64,000 nt of DNA from Bisporella sp. PMI_857 (GCA_021307315.1 JAJSPD010000039.1:124001-188000); one strand, 5' to 3'. Positions 34,357 through 47,312 are shown, counted from the stretch's first letter. Translations and numbers: made by a program. Notes: generated by a model from the sequence alone, not told the origin.

Positions 34357-35190
34357 GATTGAAGTTATGTACAAGTTCTTGCGCGGATGTCAACGCTTAT
34401 AACTATGTCAAAAGTATTATTACTGCGCTATATCGTATGATAGGATGGCGGAAGATGATGAGGCTTTCAACCTCCGTGGGTAACGTCCATAAATTCCGAG
34501 ATTGCTGAATTATGGTGGACAAATGAAGGGATCATGGTAGGAGGAACCAAGGATACCTTGTCCATAATTATAGTGTCTTCTATTTAGTCTACGGTATATA
34601 CAAGTTATGAGGAGAGTGGAGCTGGGGCTGGTCCTGCACTGCGATGAAGTGTCATCTAATAAAAAAAGGTTCGCTGAAATTGCGACAGCGAGCAAGGGGT
34701 AGGGCAGGCATCCCAGTATATAGATAGGGGATGGTCAGCAGATCGGAAGCAGATTATCAATTGCAAGAAAATGGTAGTATATATTCTTGAGATAATGGCT
34801 GATGTGTGAGGAACTGCTAACATCAATCCAGAAACAAGGCTGTCAAGAAGGCTGAATGAATACTGCATCTCGACCTCGGCATCCGGCAGGGGCTAACCAT
34901 CCCTGCCCTCTCCCCCGCCTTGTCCTAAACCACTACCACCACAGCTTTATTTACCTATTAAACATGTCTCGATGCCTTCTTTGGCCAGTAGACAACTTTG
35001 TCAGCCATATTCTCGCTTGGGGTTAAGGATACGCGGGACATATGGTCTCCTAGAGAAAAAGAGGGTATGTTGCTTGCAAAATAAGACAAGTGACATCCTA
35101 CAAAGACGGCCATTGTACAACTGGCAAACAATTGCGAGACGAAGCACAACCCGTATAGCGCGTGGACATACAAACCAAATAGCTGCAAGA
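34357..35190. promoter_or_regulatory. Divergent upstream region of the terpene cyclase and Nudix genes
   Basis: 834 bases between two divergent start codons. No recognisable gene or operator; frames on either strand are short and broken. Confidence 0.4.
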
Positions 35191-36345
35191 ATGGCGCCTC
35201 CTCCAGCGCTGCAGAAGCAATATATGTCGTCTGGCTCGAAGCCCGCAAAACAAACTGCAGGGCCAAGACCAAGCGCAAGGTACCTTCTTCAGTTATACTG
35301 CTCTATTATATATTTACTGACCCGGATATAGCGTCCTACTGATCTCGCCCTCGAACCAAATCCTTCTCCTACATCGTGTCCGCACATCTAGCTCTTTCCC
35401 CTCCGCGCATGTTTTCCCTGGCGGAAATTTATCGCCTTCACAAGATGGCGAGATCCCTTCGCCAACAGATCCAAGCAGACATTCGGATGGGCCGGCATAC
35501 AGAATTGGCGCAATTAGAGAATGCTTTGAGGAGAGTGGGATTTTGCTCGCAAAGCGAAATGATGGTAGTGGTGCATTGCTAGAAGTTACGGAGGAGGAAA
35601 GGGAGAAGGCTCGAAAAGATATACATTCTGGAAAGGTCAAGTTTGTGGATTGGGTCAAGTCTGTGGGGGGCGTGGTTGATTCGGGTGTGTGCTTCAACAT
35701 TGGGTGAAGAATCTAAGGAAGCGATTTAACAAAAGTGCAGATTCCTTATTACCGTTCACGAGATGGGTCACGCCAACAAACATCCCGAAACGATTCACAA
35801 CACAAATGTACATTTATTTCCTTCCTCTTACGGAAACCTCAGCAAAGAGTGTATCCGCTGAAGCTATTATACCTGTTCCGACGTCTGACGGTGGAGTTGA
35901 ACATACCGCAGCCCTCTTTGCTAGCTGCAAAGAGTGGTTAGCTCAAGCCACAAAGAATGAGATCATTCTCTTTCCGCCGCAGTTCTACCTCATGTACCTC
36001 ATTGCCCCTTTCTTGGACATTTCCTCTCAACGACTGTCATCCGCAGAACTACAGAAACAACGAGATGCTGTCCTAGAATTTCTACAAGGTGATGGGGATG
36101 GCAAAGGTGTGAAATGGGGAGATAAAGTCATGAGTCCCACTGGTATCATGCTGCGGAAAAGTGATGGGAAGGTTGTCCTTGGTCTTGAGAAGCCAGGACC
36201 AGAATTAAAAGACAGTGGAAGAAGCGGCGATGAGAGCCGTGTTGTCTTAGTAAAGTTTAAGAAGGAAGGGCCTAGAGATCTAGAAGTAAGGTGGAGAAAA
36301 GAGGTATTGGATGAGGAAAGAAGCTCCAAAGAATCGAAAATATAG
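35191..36345 (+). CDS. Nudix hydrolase of the NUDT19 type
   Basis: Three exons (35191-35279, 35332-35684, 35741-36345) encode 348 residues. NUDT19-type enzymes hydrolyse CoA or acyl-CoA diphosphate bonds, often in peroxisomes or mitochondria. Exon 2 opens with SVLLISPSNQILLLHRV and contains HVFPGGNLSPSQDGE, then, after the insertion typical of this subgroup, AIRECFEESGILLAKR, the REXXEE part of the Nudix box. Exon 3 gives DSLLPFTRWVTPTNIPKRFT and TQMYIYFLPL, the usual continuation, and EIILFPPQFYLMYLIAPFL. The splices (phase 2, phase 1) restore both motifs precisely. There is no obvious C-terminal peroxisomal SKL; the protein ends in SKESKI. The substrate is not established. Confidence 0.88.
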
Positions 36346-37952
36346 ATCCTTGTACATATACTAGTATTTAAGAGTAATATTGAGCTACTCTTCCGCAAAT
36401 GAGATATGGCTTGCCATCCCTGCTCTCGCTTAAAAAAGGGGGTGCATCATGGACACAGCAACGGCCAGGCTTGTCTCAAATTGTTTATAGAATCTTATAC
36501 CTTTTGATGTATGAAGTCTATGCAGAATTTGTAGCCGCCCCGAGCAACCACTACAAACATACTACTATACTTTCCCAACAAACGATTATCTCCGGTGCAA
36601 GTACACATTGCTGCATCCATGTTCATATTAAGCCAAGGTATCATTTCATCCTGATGCAAGGAGAAACTGAGTAATGCAGGTGAAATACCAGCGAGAAAGA
36701 AAATGTGCGCGGTGGTGAGGACAGACATGTGTTTGTGGGGATAGCTTGCCGCGTTATTATTTCAGGAAGGCTGATGATGAGCACGCGGAAAAGAGTGCAG
36801 CGCGCTGCAAACAACTGCGAAGAGCATGATTATATTCTTCTCTGTATCCGATAGTCTGGATAGCTGCAGCTAACTTTAACTCGATTTCGTGAATTCTCTT
36901 TTGACAGGGGTGTTTGCAGTAGTTGTGGAAATCCTGCCAGCACGTTTCGGTTTGTGGCTCAAGAACTTCCGTTTGTTATGTCAATTATAAGGTGAACGAA
37001 AAGTGAAAAGATGCAATTTCATCTACATTTAGGATGTCAATCACTTCTATATATACTTGAAACGTCAGGATCAATAAGCCTTTCGGTTCCGGCTTAGACG
37101 TCAACTGTGAGAGATCAGCTGCATTTGGCGCCTCTCTGGGACGCCTGTTATTTCTAAAGGGTCAATCTGTTGTCCTAGATACATCTCGGAAAATCCAGTA
37201 ATAATTAATTAATACTTGCTAATTACGCCTGCTACTGTCACGTTTCTTTCTTATTGCACAGTTGGAATGAGCATTAAATATAGTATACTTGTATAGCACC
37301 TGAAACTAAGATTAAACTTGTAGCCTCGTAGAATAGAGCCCAGTGACAGGTAATAACATGCTGGAAGTAGGCTATTGGCCGTGGAACATATTTTCAAGGG
37401 CATCTTACAAAGTATTAATCTGGGGAACTATTAAGTTAGAAGGGTACTACTCTTGTTTCGATTCACTGGTACTGTATTACTGTATCACAACAGCCGCTTG
37501 TATGAATCAAGCTGTTCAGTTGAAACTACCCTTGAAGGTTGACAGATTGTAGTGCTTTGCTCTCCACACCATCCAACAGATGCGAAAAACAGAGGTGAAA
37601 CAACAGGCCTGCCTCATTCCGCCACATTAAAAGCAATACCACTCTAATGAAGTTTCTACGGATTCCTATATCCTTAAGAGGCTAGTGATCGAAATAATGT
37701 AGTGGCATCAAAGTGAATATCCAAAGGTGAAGTCCGCACAGCCAATATTGTCATCGCTCTTTCCGTGCTCGGAATGCCGCCTTGCGGACCCACGCTATAC
37801 CTGCTAAAGCTGCGGCTTCCTATTGAGTCAACAACAGGGAATTGAACTCAAATAAAAGCGCGCTCTGACTTCAATTCGCGTTCTTCTCTTTATCAACTTT
37901 TCATCCTAAAAATCACAACGTGGGAATCAGATCAGTAATCATAGCAAGGACA
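36346..37952. other. Intergenic, no gene recognised
   Basis: 1.6 kb of AT-rich sequence with only short random-looking frames. The final 100 bases presumably hold the promoter of the next gene (pyrimidine-rich near 37880-37905). Confidence 0.5.
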
Positions 37953-39364
37953 ATGGTTACTCTAAAGAACGGCAAAAAGGTCGCACTGGTTCGCCAGAAG
38001 GACAACAAGGAGGCTCCTGCTAAGATGGATGTCGCAAAGAAAACCAATAAAGTCACACAAAGACACACTAGCGAGATGATTAGCAAGTCATTCCTGGTTG
38101 CTCAGGAGGACTCTGGTAAGATTATACCCTCTGGGGCGCTTACAGCTTGCAAATCTGACATCGCAGCACTAGCTACTGTGATTAATACCGACACCAAGTC
38201 GACTTTCGGAGCTCAGATTGCGGAGAACAAGACTACCCATAAGATCGCCATCCCAAAGCAGATTGACACGGCGGCTATGCCAACTGTTAGTGAGACCGGC
38301 TTTAAACTCCTTCCTGAAAGCACTGTTAAACAGACCGCTGTTGCTCGTGTTCCTAAGTTTGCTCGCACGCAAGTCAGCAATTCGAAGTTCCGCGAACAAT
38401 CCCAGAATAACTTCGGCATGAACACCACTGGCGCCTTAAAGAAATTCCGCAAGAAACAGCCAGCACCTGAATTTTTATTGTTCATGGGACTGCCACTAGA
38501 ACTGAGACAGAAAATTTGGAAGTACAATGCAGCCAAAGCCAGAGTAGTTGAAGTCAATGTGACTCACTTCCAGTATCTAAAGCATCAGTTTGATTCCAGG
38601 TACCCTTATCCAATAATTAATGCCACTACAGCTGGTCCCGTAAGTGCTTTCTTGCTTACAGATATGATTCCTTGACCCAACACATATACAAGAAAGACTC
38701 TAGAACTTTTGTCACAAACCTGCTAACTCTATAACATCAGGCCATGCTCCAAGTCTGCTCCGAATCTCGTGCAATAGGCTTAGCAAGCTACCGGAAGCTC
38801 TTCATGTTCAACTACCAGGGTCGTGCCATTTACTATAACCCTAAATTTGACTCCGTTGTTATCCATAGCAACGAGAATAGTTTTGGCACGCATGCTGAAG
38901 ATATGTGGGGCGTTGGATACGAAGGAACCAAGGACTTCGAATTGAATACCGATTTCGTTATTCCACCAACAGGATTTCACTTCAATCATGATAGAATTAA
39001 GTACCTCAATAAGTGGCCACCCGCCCCCAGACCAATTAACACCTCACTTGAAAGCTATCACAAGATTGGTCTCGCTTGGGTGCCAAGAGTCGCTCATGGT
39101 GTCTACACCGCCAATCGTCAATTCTCCCCTATCACTGTGGTCATGAAACCATACGTCGATAAGCCAGTCCAAGACGATGTTACTTGTCGTGAGCAACTAG
39201 AGGCACTCATGAAGGCCCATGGCGTGACTATTCGTAGTGACGGTGGTAGTCAGATGTTCTCCTGGCTTACTTACACCAATGAGTCAGAGTGGTACGGTTT
39301 CTGGGAGAAGTTAATCTTGAAGATCGAGAAAATGACCAGCGATGAGTCATATCGTCGAAGATGA
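37953..39364 (+). CDS. 2EXR-like protein with a basic N-terminal extension
   Basis: Two exons (37953-38639 and 38741-39364, 101-nt intron, phase 0) give 436 residues. Residues 1 to about 170 are Lys/Thr-rich and probably disordered (KVALVRQKDNKEAPAK, KTNKVTQRHTSEM). The 2EXR-type signature follows: FLLFMGLPLELRQKIWKYNA, then AMLQVCSESRAIGLASYRKL right after the splice. The C-terminal half (YYNPKFDSVVIHSNEN, EDMWGVGYEG) is typical of the fungal family with no known activity. It is a distant relative of the protein at 9965-10852, sharing only the signature. The start is the ATG at 37953; upstream codons are GTG-led and not supported. Confidence 0.78.
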
Positions 39365-40520
39365 ATTGTTACTTAATGGGGAACATATGAAAATAATGCT
39401 TACGAATGAGCGCAAAAGCCTTCTGGGATGTTATTTTCAGTTTGATGGATAAAGAAACACATTGAAATGGACATTGCTTGCTGGATACAATTGCATCTTG
39501 ATGATTCTATAGCAATAACATAAGAATAAGTTCCTTTGCTGATATTACACCGGGTTTTATGCAATCTTAAATTTCACGCAAGCTCATAACTAGAATAGAA
39601 TCGAGTTTTTAGCATTTGAGACCTATTTATCGAGTGACGAACCAATTAAAGCTTTATTTGTATCAAGCTTAGTTTAAATATTGCGTGATGTACTTTTTGT
39701 TTAATAAACTTTGAAATTTAATTTGTTAAATTAATTCGCGTACTATGCAAAAGAACCCAGATTTTGGGATCATCTTGTCCAGGGAGTCTGGGGAGACAGC
39801 AAGGAGTTTTAAGACTTTGTGAGACTCCAGGACTCCAACACGCTACAAAAGTATATGACTAGATAGTTTCTTAGGATAGGAGCCTTTGTGCTCAAATATT
39901 TTTGCTATCTGAATATAAGTTATTTGGCTAGCTTTGTAACGTCTTCGCTCTTACGTGAAGAACCTTTTGTTTAGCCTATTTCAATATCCTGTACCAACCA
40001 AACATGCCCCAAGCCCGAAGGCAACCATGACCGTTACACGCTCGCAACGAAATACGCTTAGTTTGGAAATTTCTAAATAAATCGTTTTGGCGGCGAAGCG
40101 ACTGGGTAATACTGAGATAAGTCTGGGGGTGGGTGAACTCTGAATCATGTGATATATATATATAAAAAGTGAGAAGGTGTGATGGTGTTCTTTGTATAGG
40201 TCATTTAAAGGTGCGTGCTTTTCGAGAGCAGCGAGGTTCGGGGGCCTGGCCCCCGTATATAAAAATGTGATATACTAAGAAATAAAAGCAAACTTTCTAG
40301 AAATTCTCGAACGCTACATCTAGCGGCGGCGTTTCATATTATTATAATTAATTCTCTTTCTTTTACTACATTGTTTATAATTGATTGTAGTTATATTTAT
40401 GAACACTTCAGAATTGAAATTATTCCGAACAAAACCCATCAGCTTGCTAAAGTTATATTCCCTCTTCCGAAAATGTGTTTGCCGCCTCAATCCTAGCGTA
40501 TCCATCCTTTACGTCTTAAA
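39365..40520. other. Intergenic with a perfect GC-rich hairpin
   Basis: 1.15 kb between convergent genes, AT-rich apart from a strong hairpin at 40239-40255. A TA microsatellite lies near 40152. No gene seen. Confidence 0.5.
40239..40255. repeat. Perfect 8-bp inverted repeat with one-base loop (CGGGGGCC-T-GGCCCCCG)
   Basis: Two fully complementary eight-base arms flank a single T. The arms are wholly G/C in an otherwise AT-rich spacer. It may be a transposon-end remnant or a transcription-end structure for the neighbouring genes. Confidence 0.65.
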
Positions 40521-42305
40521 TCACCGCCCAAAGGCACTGCCTAAGTGATCGGAAATAAATTGAATTGGTTTTGCGCGGTATGTATCAGGTATTGGGAATG
40601 CAAGATCGGTAGTGTTGGCATTGAAGGCCATAATCTGTGGGTTCGAAAGAGAGTAGGAGGGCCATTGAGGGAAGCCAACTGCAAATACTTAGTTAGTTGA
40701 CAGGAAGGAAAAGGGCTATAAATTGAAATTCTGACAAACCGACAGCACCCACGAATAGAGGTGTGGTAACTTACATTCGGAGCCGTTTGGATCACTATCG
40801 ACAATGAAGTTAATCCAATACCGCGACATGATATCTGCCACATCCCTGTATTTCTGCGGCATTCCCTCAAATGGTGGGTCAGAATATCCAAGTCCAAGAA
40901 GGTTGTAAAATACAAACGCCACTTCGGTGAAATGGGTTGCACCAATTGTCGGAGGAATACCATTAGGAATAACATTGAACTCGTAGCTCCAACTGCTGAC
41001 GTTGTTTCTGGCCAGGATTTGGTCAGTTAGGCGACGAGGCGCGTGCCATACAAGATCACCGACAAAAGCAGATATGCGTTTGTACTGAAAGCCGACTGAT
41101 GCCGGTGGTCGGCCTTCGAGAGATGGTGGAATGCCAATCTCGGGAATGTCAGGGTACAGTGCCGCGATCTCGAGCGCAGTTGCATTGTCAGGGCCTCGAC
41201 TTCTGACATTGGCCAAGAATTGCTCGTCTGTATCAATGCCCCTCACTGTGAGAGCAGTCCCTTCGTCGTGATTTTGGCCTTGCAGCACAGGCACCTTGAT
41301 AAATTGCCCCGAGAGAAGTGCCTCGCGCGCATTGCCTCGAATGAAGTCGCCATCGACTTCCATACCCCAAGACGGAATCGTAGCCGTCACGTTACTGGCG
41401 AAAATCGAATTCAGAGCCTCAGAGGGCACGGCGCGAAGGCAAGAAAGAGTATCGGCTACTGTACTGCAATTGGCGGCGCGAGTAATAGCATCGTAATACA
41501 CATCCCATTCAGCTGGGCTGTTATATCGAAATGGGTTAATGGGACCAGAACTTTCCATAATCGCTGCCCGGAAGAGGCCTTGGTCACGACCGCCATATGA
41601 TATCAAATGAGCACCGACACTTTCACCCCCTGCACTTTCTCCCCAGATTGTAACCTTTGAAGGATCTCCGCCAAATGCAGCGATGTTCTCTTGGAGCCAG
41701 CGAAGAGCCAGGTGTTGATCTTTATAACCTAGATTACCTACACCTGACTCCACGACGGCCGATCCGTACATGAACCCAAAAAGTTGCAAGCGATAGTTAA
41801 TGTTGACCCCGATGAATGGTTTACCATCGGCGACAGATTTCTGAACGATGAAGGACATGTTGTACATTGGGTCCCGGTTTGAGCCCTGGATATGGGCGCC
41901 GCCATGTATCCAAACACCTACCGGTAGGTTCCCACCTACGTGAGTGCCGCTTGGTCGTACGATATTGAGGGTCAGACAGTCCTCGGAGAATGAAGCTCCG
42001 GCTGGCATTGCAGGCCCGCCATAATTATAGCATGCGGACGAGAATTCGGTGGCGTCAGCACTGCCATCCCATGTTGTGTTGAGAGAAACGGGGTTACGGA
42101 AGCGTAGGTCTCCCACTGGCGGTTGAGAAAATGGAATCCCGAGAAAGAAGTCTTGGTTATACTCTGAGCTGTAGACACCATTGTATGTTCCATTCTTGAC
42201 GGTAGCTGTCGGCGCTGCATGTTGTTTAACCTTCAGCGGGCTCGCAGATGCCAGGTTCAGCAGTAAAGTGGCAAGGACTCCAATCCTTAGGGTTAACAGC
42301 AGCAT
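40521..42305 (-). CDS. Secreted type-B carboxylesterase/lipase
   Basis: Two exons (40775-42305 and 40521-40678, 96-nt intron, phase 1) encode 562 residues. A signal peptide (MLLLTLRIGVLATLLLNLAS) precedes an alpha/beta-hydrolase of the type-B esterase family: FFLGIPFSQPPVGDLRF, EDCLTLNIVRP, VGVWIHGGAHIQGS, GVNINYRL, NLGYKDQHLALRWLQENIAA, the nucleophile elbow GESAGGESVGAHL, the acid in GQNHDEGTA and the His in GATHFTEVAFVF. All three triad residues are present. Splicing adds FGFPQWPSYSLSNPQ and a terminal segment (DTYRAKPIQFISDHLG) characteristic of these esterases. The natural ester substrate is unknown. The nearby aldo-keto reductase and oxidase may belong to the same pathway, but the gap contains transposon debris. 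Confidence 0.92.
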
Positions 42306-43369
42306 CGTGTAGTCTTTCGGTAGTGCTGAAGTTGTTATACCCGAATTGGTGAGTACAAATTGGTCTCTAAGATGGAAGAAGGGGAGTTATTGCAAGGGGT
42401 CTGTAGACTTACGCTCTTTGTTGAGGTAGCCCAGAGATGGCCCGTTATATACCATGTGAACATATCTCCCTAGCCGCCATATTTGGAGAGTTTGGAAAGA
42501 CCCACGGAGAAGCCAGACATTGTTACGACATGTCCGAACTGCTCAAGGTCGGAGGGTGATGGGCACTGGAGGACAACAATGCTAAAAAGTTTAATTTACG
42601 CAGTGTTGACCTGATTTATGCGGCTATTCTCATCTTTTACCGGACCGTTAGCACCGTGTCTTCAAAAAATCCTACTCTTCTTGTCTATTGATCCCATAAT
42701 CAGGTAGCAACCACACACGCGCGGTTGCACAGACCAAGGTCAGACCAGAGTCAAGTACCCATGTAATTACCAGCATCAAAGAACAAAGGCCCGATTAACT
42801 AGCTGGGAATGGCGTATTATAAAAAGGCCGTTTTTGAGCGGCTTAACTTCGGAATCGAGCCAGGGAGTAGTACGTTGTATTATTCCTTATATACCTACCT
42901 TAATCGGAGATACCTAGCTCGAAGTTGGAACATGTGTCAGCCAATCGAGATTAAACTCCTGGAGTATGGTCCCACGATTTTGAAGATTGAAGCAAGGAAT
43001 ACATGCTGGCGGTGACAGGCGCTACCTATGAACGATATTGACGATGGTAATACTTCGTTGAGGCAGTTGTGCTTATTCTGGATTTTTGATACTACGACAA
43101 AGCTCATTTGAAAAGTGCAGATGTATAGACTGAAAATTATACTGGGTGAAATGTCTGTTTGTTTGATGGCATCTGATATCGAATCCAAACCCTTGTTTTC
43201 GTTACCGCGTTTCTAATGAAGCTAGTGATGCTGATTATGTGTTCTTAGATCTCATCGTACTTTAAAAATGCGGCGCTACTGTTCTGTCCTCCTCCCTGAA
43301 TAAAGGCCAAAACTTGGCAAAGTGGGTATGCCAATGAGGATTCAACAAGGAGTGTTCTAGTCAATGGTT
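42306..43369. other. Intergenic, transposon flank
   Basis: 1.06 kb upstream of the esterase, leading into a decayed transposon. No gene seen; the right-most 95 bases match the far flank of the transposon in direct orientation. Confidence 0.45.
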
Positions 43370-43379
43370 CAAGGGTTAT
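43277..43379. repeat. Possible direct repeat, left copy (flanking the transposon relic)
   Basis: Imperfect match to 44619-44705 in the same orientation: a shared TACT-TCC start, CTGAAATAAAGG-like core, and later AATAAGG and AAGGGTT blocks. Aligned by eye with gaps. Confidence 0.3.
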
Positions 43380-44410
43380 TCAGAGACCGGTTCGCATTAC
43401 AAATGAACCAAAAATGCTCGAAGCCAAATATCCCTTGTATAATATAAGGCCACCTCGGGCATCCATCACTGCCTGAAATCGTCGGTACCACGAGTTATGC
43501 AAACTTTGTACAAAAGCATCTGGTACAGCATTGCAAGCTTCCCAAACTATCTCTCGTAAACGTTCAAAACCAAACTCCGTAGGATAATGTAAGCCTGATA
43601 ATAGTTCCTTTGTATGTACCACCTCATCCAAGCCGATGCACACTCTATAATACTCAATTAGAAGAATAAAGTAGCCATTCAATAATAGAAATCAATAGTT
43701 AATAATATTTACCTGTCGTACTTTGTACTATTCATATTGCCCCAATCTTCTCCCACAACACTGCTGGGCCTTTCTTTGTGCAGTGAAACATCCAAGCTGG
43801 CCGTTTTCAATATCTGTGCTGAACACACGCGGAGGCATAACGGTCAAAAAGAACTTCCTCCGGCTCTCCTTGTACCCGACAATTAATATATGACTGAGTA
43901 AAAGCACCTCCAAAAGCCCATATTTCGTCCGAAAAACACCGTCGTAGTAGTCGTTCAATCGGCCAAGTATCTGCTTCTCTTGCAAGACGTAAACGTTGAT
44001 TCATATAACCAGGGTCGTCGGAGAATCCTTAACATCTTGCAGATTTTTGGCTATATCCTTCTGCCATAAAAGTAGTACGGATAGCTTGCTCACCGTAACT
44101 TTGAAGCCGCAACTTTGGCACAAGAGCTGGTAGGTGCATGTACGCTATGCGTCGACGAGAAGGAGATCCTAGCAACTCTCTTTCATCTATTGCCTTTTTC
44201 TTCATTGATATATGGTTATCGACTCCAGCGGTTCTTTTGTGGAGTCTGTTGAGCTCTTGCTAGTCGTATTTGCTTTGATGTATATCCATATCGTCGACAT
44301 ATTGACCGCGGAGAAGCCCAATTAAGAACTACTTTGATCCGAATTCAATTAGATATAGTTGCTGCTGGCGCGTACCTTTTTCGAGGCGTATGAGGTCCTA
44401 GAGAGAGAGA
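43370..44410 (-). mobile_element. Decayed Tc1/mariner-type DNA transposon (transposase relic)
   Basis: Reading the minus strand, broken frames together resemble a Tc1/mariner transposase in the correct order. A helix-turn-helix-like start lies near 44410-44280. Then come YSQKSAR and SDDPGYMNQRLRLARE, the first catalytic-region block CFSDEIWAFGGAFTQSY, PAWMFHCTKKGPAVLWEK in another frame near 43790-43740, and a C-terminal SWYRRFQAVMDARGG near 43480. At least two in-frame stops (near 44025 and 43810) and one frameshift interrupt it, so it cannot encode an active enzyme. The AT-rich base composition would fit repeat-induced point mutation, but this was not measured. Confidence 0.75.
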
Positions 44411-45368
44411 GGTAATATGGAGGGCGAAAGAGAAGGTGAAGGTGGATGGATTGAACCTAATATAAATTGAGAGCCCATTGTATATAGAAAGCAATACAGC
44501 TTACTACAACCCAAAATACCTTCATAGAATCACCTTTGAGAAAAGTGAGCAAAGAACATCAACAAGGAATGGCCGATAAATTTTGTGTTTTCTGCTGAAA
44601 TTAGCATTTCGCCACAAATACTATCCTCTCCCCTGAAATAAAGGGCAAATCTGGGGGAAATTACCTATAGGAGCATCGAATAAGGTGTAAAAAAGGGTTT
44701 TGGCATTGATGATCCATAGTACACAACCCCGCAATGCAAACTCCGCAGCGCATACACCAGCGCTCACGCTAATGCATGCAGCTTACAGTGGGGCCTTATG
44801 CTAATCTGCCAAGCTCCATAAATTAATGCAAACAATCTTTATAGAGTTCTATCTACAGACTTGTTTTACGGAATTTGTTTCCAAGCATACTAAAGTACGC
44901 CTAAGAATAAATAAACATGATTTTACAGACAGCCATACATTCGATTATTCCTCAGCATCACATTAATTAACGTTTGAAAGTTAGAGAACCTTCAACCATT
45001 TAGATCTTGAAGCACAATGCCATGTTTTTCAGTCTAGCAAGTACCGTCATGAGTCTCCAGCTTAATATGTTTGCTATATTCAGAGATCTACAGGTAAATG
45101 GTTATCCTCCTGCATTAGCTTCAATAATGTAGCTTGGAATGTTGGTAAACTTTGTGGTTAGCGTTTGCCGAAACCTTGAAGCCACTGACATACCTGCACG
45201 GAAGGGTGATCGAGCCGCAACGGCTTGAACGGTGGGAGATTCGCCTCGCCATTTGAAACCGCAGATTAAATACAAATAGAGGTTGGACTCCCGCTCGCAT
45301 TCTGTTTTGCTGACAGCCACTACAATTTGATCTCCTCCGTCATTAAACACGATCCTTGATAAGCGAAA
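44411..45368. other. Intergenic, AT-rich transposon flank
   Basis: 958 bases between the transposon relic and the aldo-keto reductase, including the right copy of a possible direct repeat. No gene recognised. Confidence 0.5.
44619..44705. repeat. Possible direct repeat, right copy (flanking the transposon relic)
   Basis: Imperfect match to 43277-43379 in the same orientation; see that entry. Direct rather than inverted orientation is unexpected for Tc1/mariner ends. Confidence 0.3.
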
Positions 45369-46670
45369 ATGGTTACGTCGCTCCCATTTGGTGGTATCCA
45401 AGTTGCAGTTCCCGGGTTCGGCGCCATGGGTCTAAATTCTGCCATGGGCTCCAATCTGGAACTCGAGCAAGCCGAACCGGTTCTTCTGAAGGCAATTGAG
45501 CTAGGTTGTACTTTTTGGGATACTGCAGTAAGCGAGGGTAAATTGGATGAGTGGAAGGAATTGGGCTTTGACTGCGTGTTATCTAGGTCGCCTACCGAAG
45601 TGGTGCCAATGAGAAACTGCTCGGAGACTTCATTAAGAAGCACAATGTCCGTGACAAAGTCTTTGGTAATTGTTTTCAATAACCCTTCCCCAGCCATCGT
45701 GTGGTAGCTGACAAACTGCGGCTGTCCAGTTGCTTCCAAATGTGGATTCGATGTCTTTGGTCCTGCTCGCACGGTCACCAACTCGGCAGCGCACATTAAA
45801 GAGTATATCGAGGGGACAATTGACAGACTTGGGTTCACCCCTGACCTTTATTATCTTCACAGAATCGATCCGAGTGCGTAAAATTTCCCGTGATATTTGG
45901 CGCATCCCAGCTTTTATACTAATGTGCATCTCAGATACTCCGCTGGAGGAATCTATTGGCGCCCTCGATGAACTTCGCCGTGCAGGGAAAACCAAATATA
46001 TTGGCCTATCTGAATGTTCCGCGGCTACTCTGCGTAAAGCAAATTCAAGTTTGTTTTTTTATTTTTTATCTTTTTTATAAAATATCCCATCCGCCACCAA
46101 ATGCTAATAACATTCACAGTTGCAAAGATTGATGCTGTTCAAGCCGAATACTCGGCTTTTGAGACCCTACACGAAACGAACGGACTGATTGAAGCGGCCA
46201 AAGAATTAGGCGTGGCCTTCGTGGCTTTCAGCCCTCTTGGGCACGGCTGGCTTGTGGATGATTTCAAGTATCAGTCACCGGATGAATTCGCACCTGATGA
46301 TTTCCGCCGTACCGGTAAGTTTTGCTATGATGCTTCGGCATCTATACAGAATTTCAAACTAACATTAAATACAGTACCAAAATTTCAGGGCGAGAATTTC
46401 TACAGAAATAAAGCGATCGTAGATGAAATCAAAAAGCTGGCAACTAGGAAAAAATGCACTGTCGCACAAATCGCGCTTTCTTGGGTTGCATCCCAGGGCT
46501 TGATCGCCATTCCTGGAACCACAAGAGCTACAAGAGTAGAGGAGAATTGGGGATCTCGTGGAGTTGTCCTGTCAGAGCACGAGAAAATTGAGATGCGAAG
46601 AATCATTGATGATGCCAAGCCGGCTGGGGACAGATTCTCTGCCATACATGAGTCTATGGTCGGCCATTGA
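45369..46670 (+). CDS. Aldo-keto reductase
   Basis: Six exons (45369-45527, 45587-45665, 45730-45873, 45935-46048, 46120-46314, 46375-46670; introns of 59-71 nt) encode 328 residues. The enzyme type reduces carbonyls with NADPH in the cytosol. Splicing reconstructs the four catalytic residues: Asp in CTFWDTA, Tyr in [13 protein letters not shown], Lys in [13 protein letters not shown] and His in [10 protein letters not shown]. Also clear are [45 protein letters not shown] and the cofactor-binding [15 protein letters not shown]. The order and length fit the AKR8/AKR13-like fungal reductases. Six exons in 1.3 kb is dense. The substrate is not known; its neighbours suggest a secondary-metabolic or detoxifying pathway. 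Confidence 0.93.
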
Positions 46671-47312
46671 TTTGCTGCTGATACGATTAGCTCTTTCAAG
46701 TCTAATTGGCTATTCCTGAAAGTTAAAGATGTAGAAAAATATTTACGTATGTCTTGTAGATTTATGATCTCCCACGACATGATCTATCCATTGCAGACCC
46801 TAAAGAAGCTTATTGTAATTTGACACGTATAAAATAGCGGCGAAGCGGTATGACCATCATCTGATTCTTTCCATAAGTCGACTAGTTTAGATCTAAAGTG
46901 ATTCAAAGGTTTCTAATGAGGATATGGTAAGCTCACTTGGATGAGCTGTTGTAATAAAGCGGAGACACCTCCCTGGCTGCTTACTTTATGCTTGTTCTAT
47001 AGTATCTGTGTACTCCTCCTCTTGATTTACGCTTGAGTCGCCATCTCAACACTCGAATTTCTTACTACTACAATAGACTATGTTAGTCCTAAGCGCGCAG
47101 GCACATATTTTTTTTGAACTGTTTATGCTTGAACCTTCAAATTGTTATTTATATCTTTCACGTTGACATCGAAGACTTAGAAGAATTTAATGATAGTCTA
47201 AGTATCTAGTTGTCTAAATTTGAATAGTATCTTTCTTAATAACTTTTGCTTATCTAGATCCATTGTGTTTATTAGTTTGTGAGTTGTCTAGACGTCTAAA
47301 GGTGACATACTA
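46671..47312. other. Intergenic, convergent 3' ends
   Basis: 642 AT-rich bases between the reductase and the FAD-linked oxidase. No gene recognised. Confidence 0.55.
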
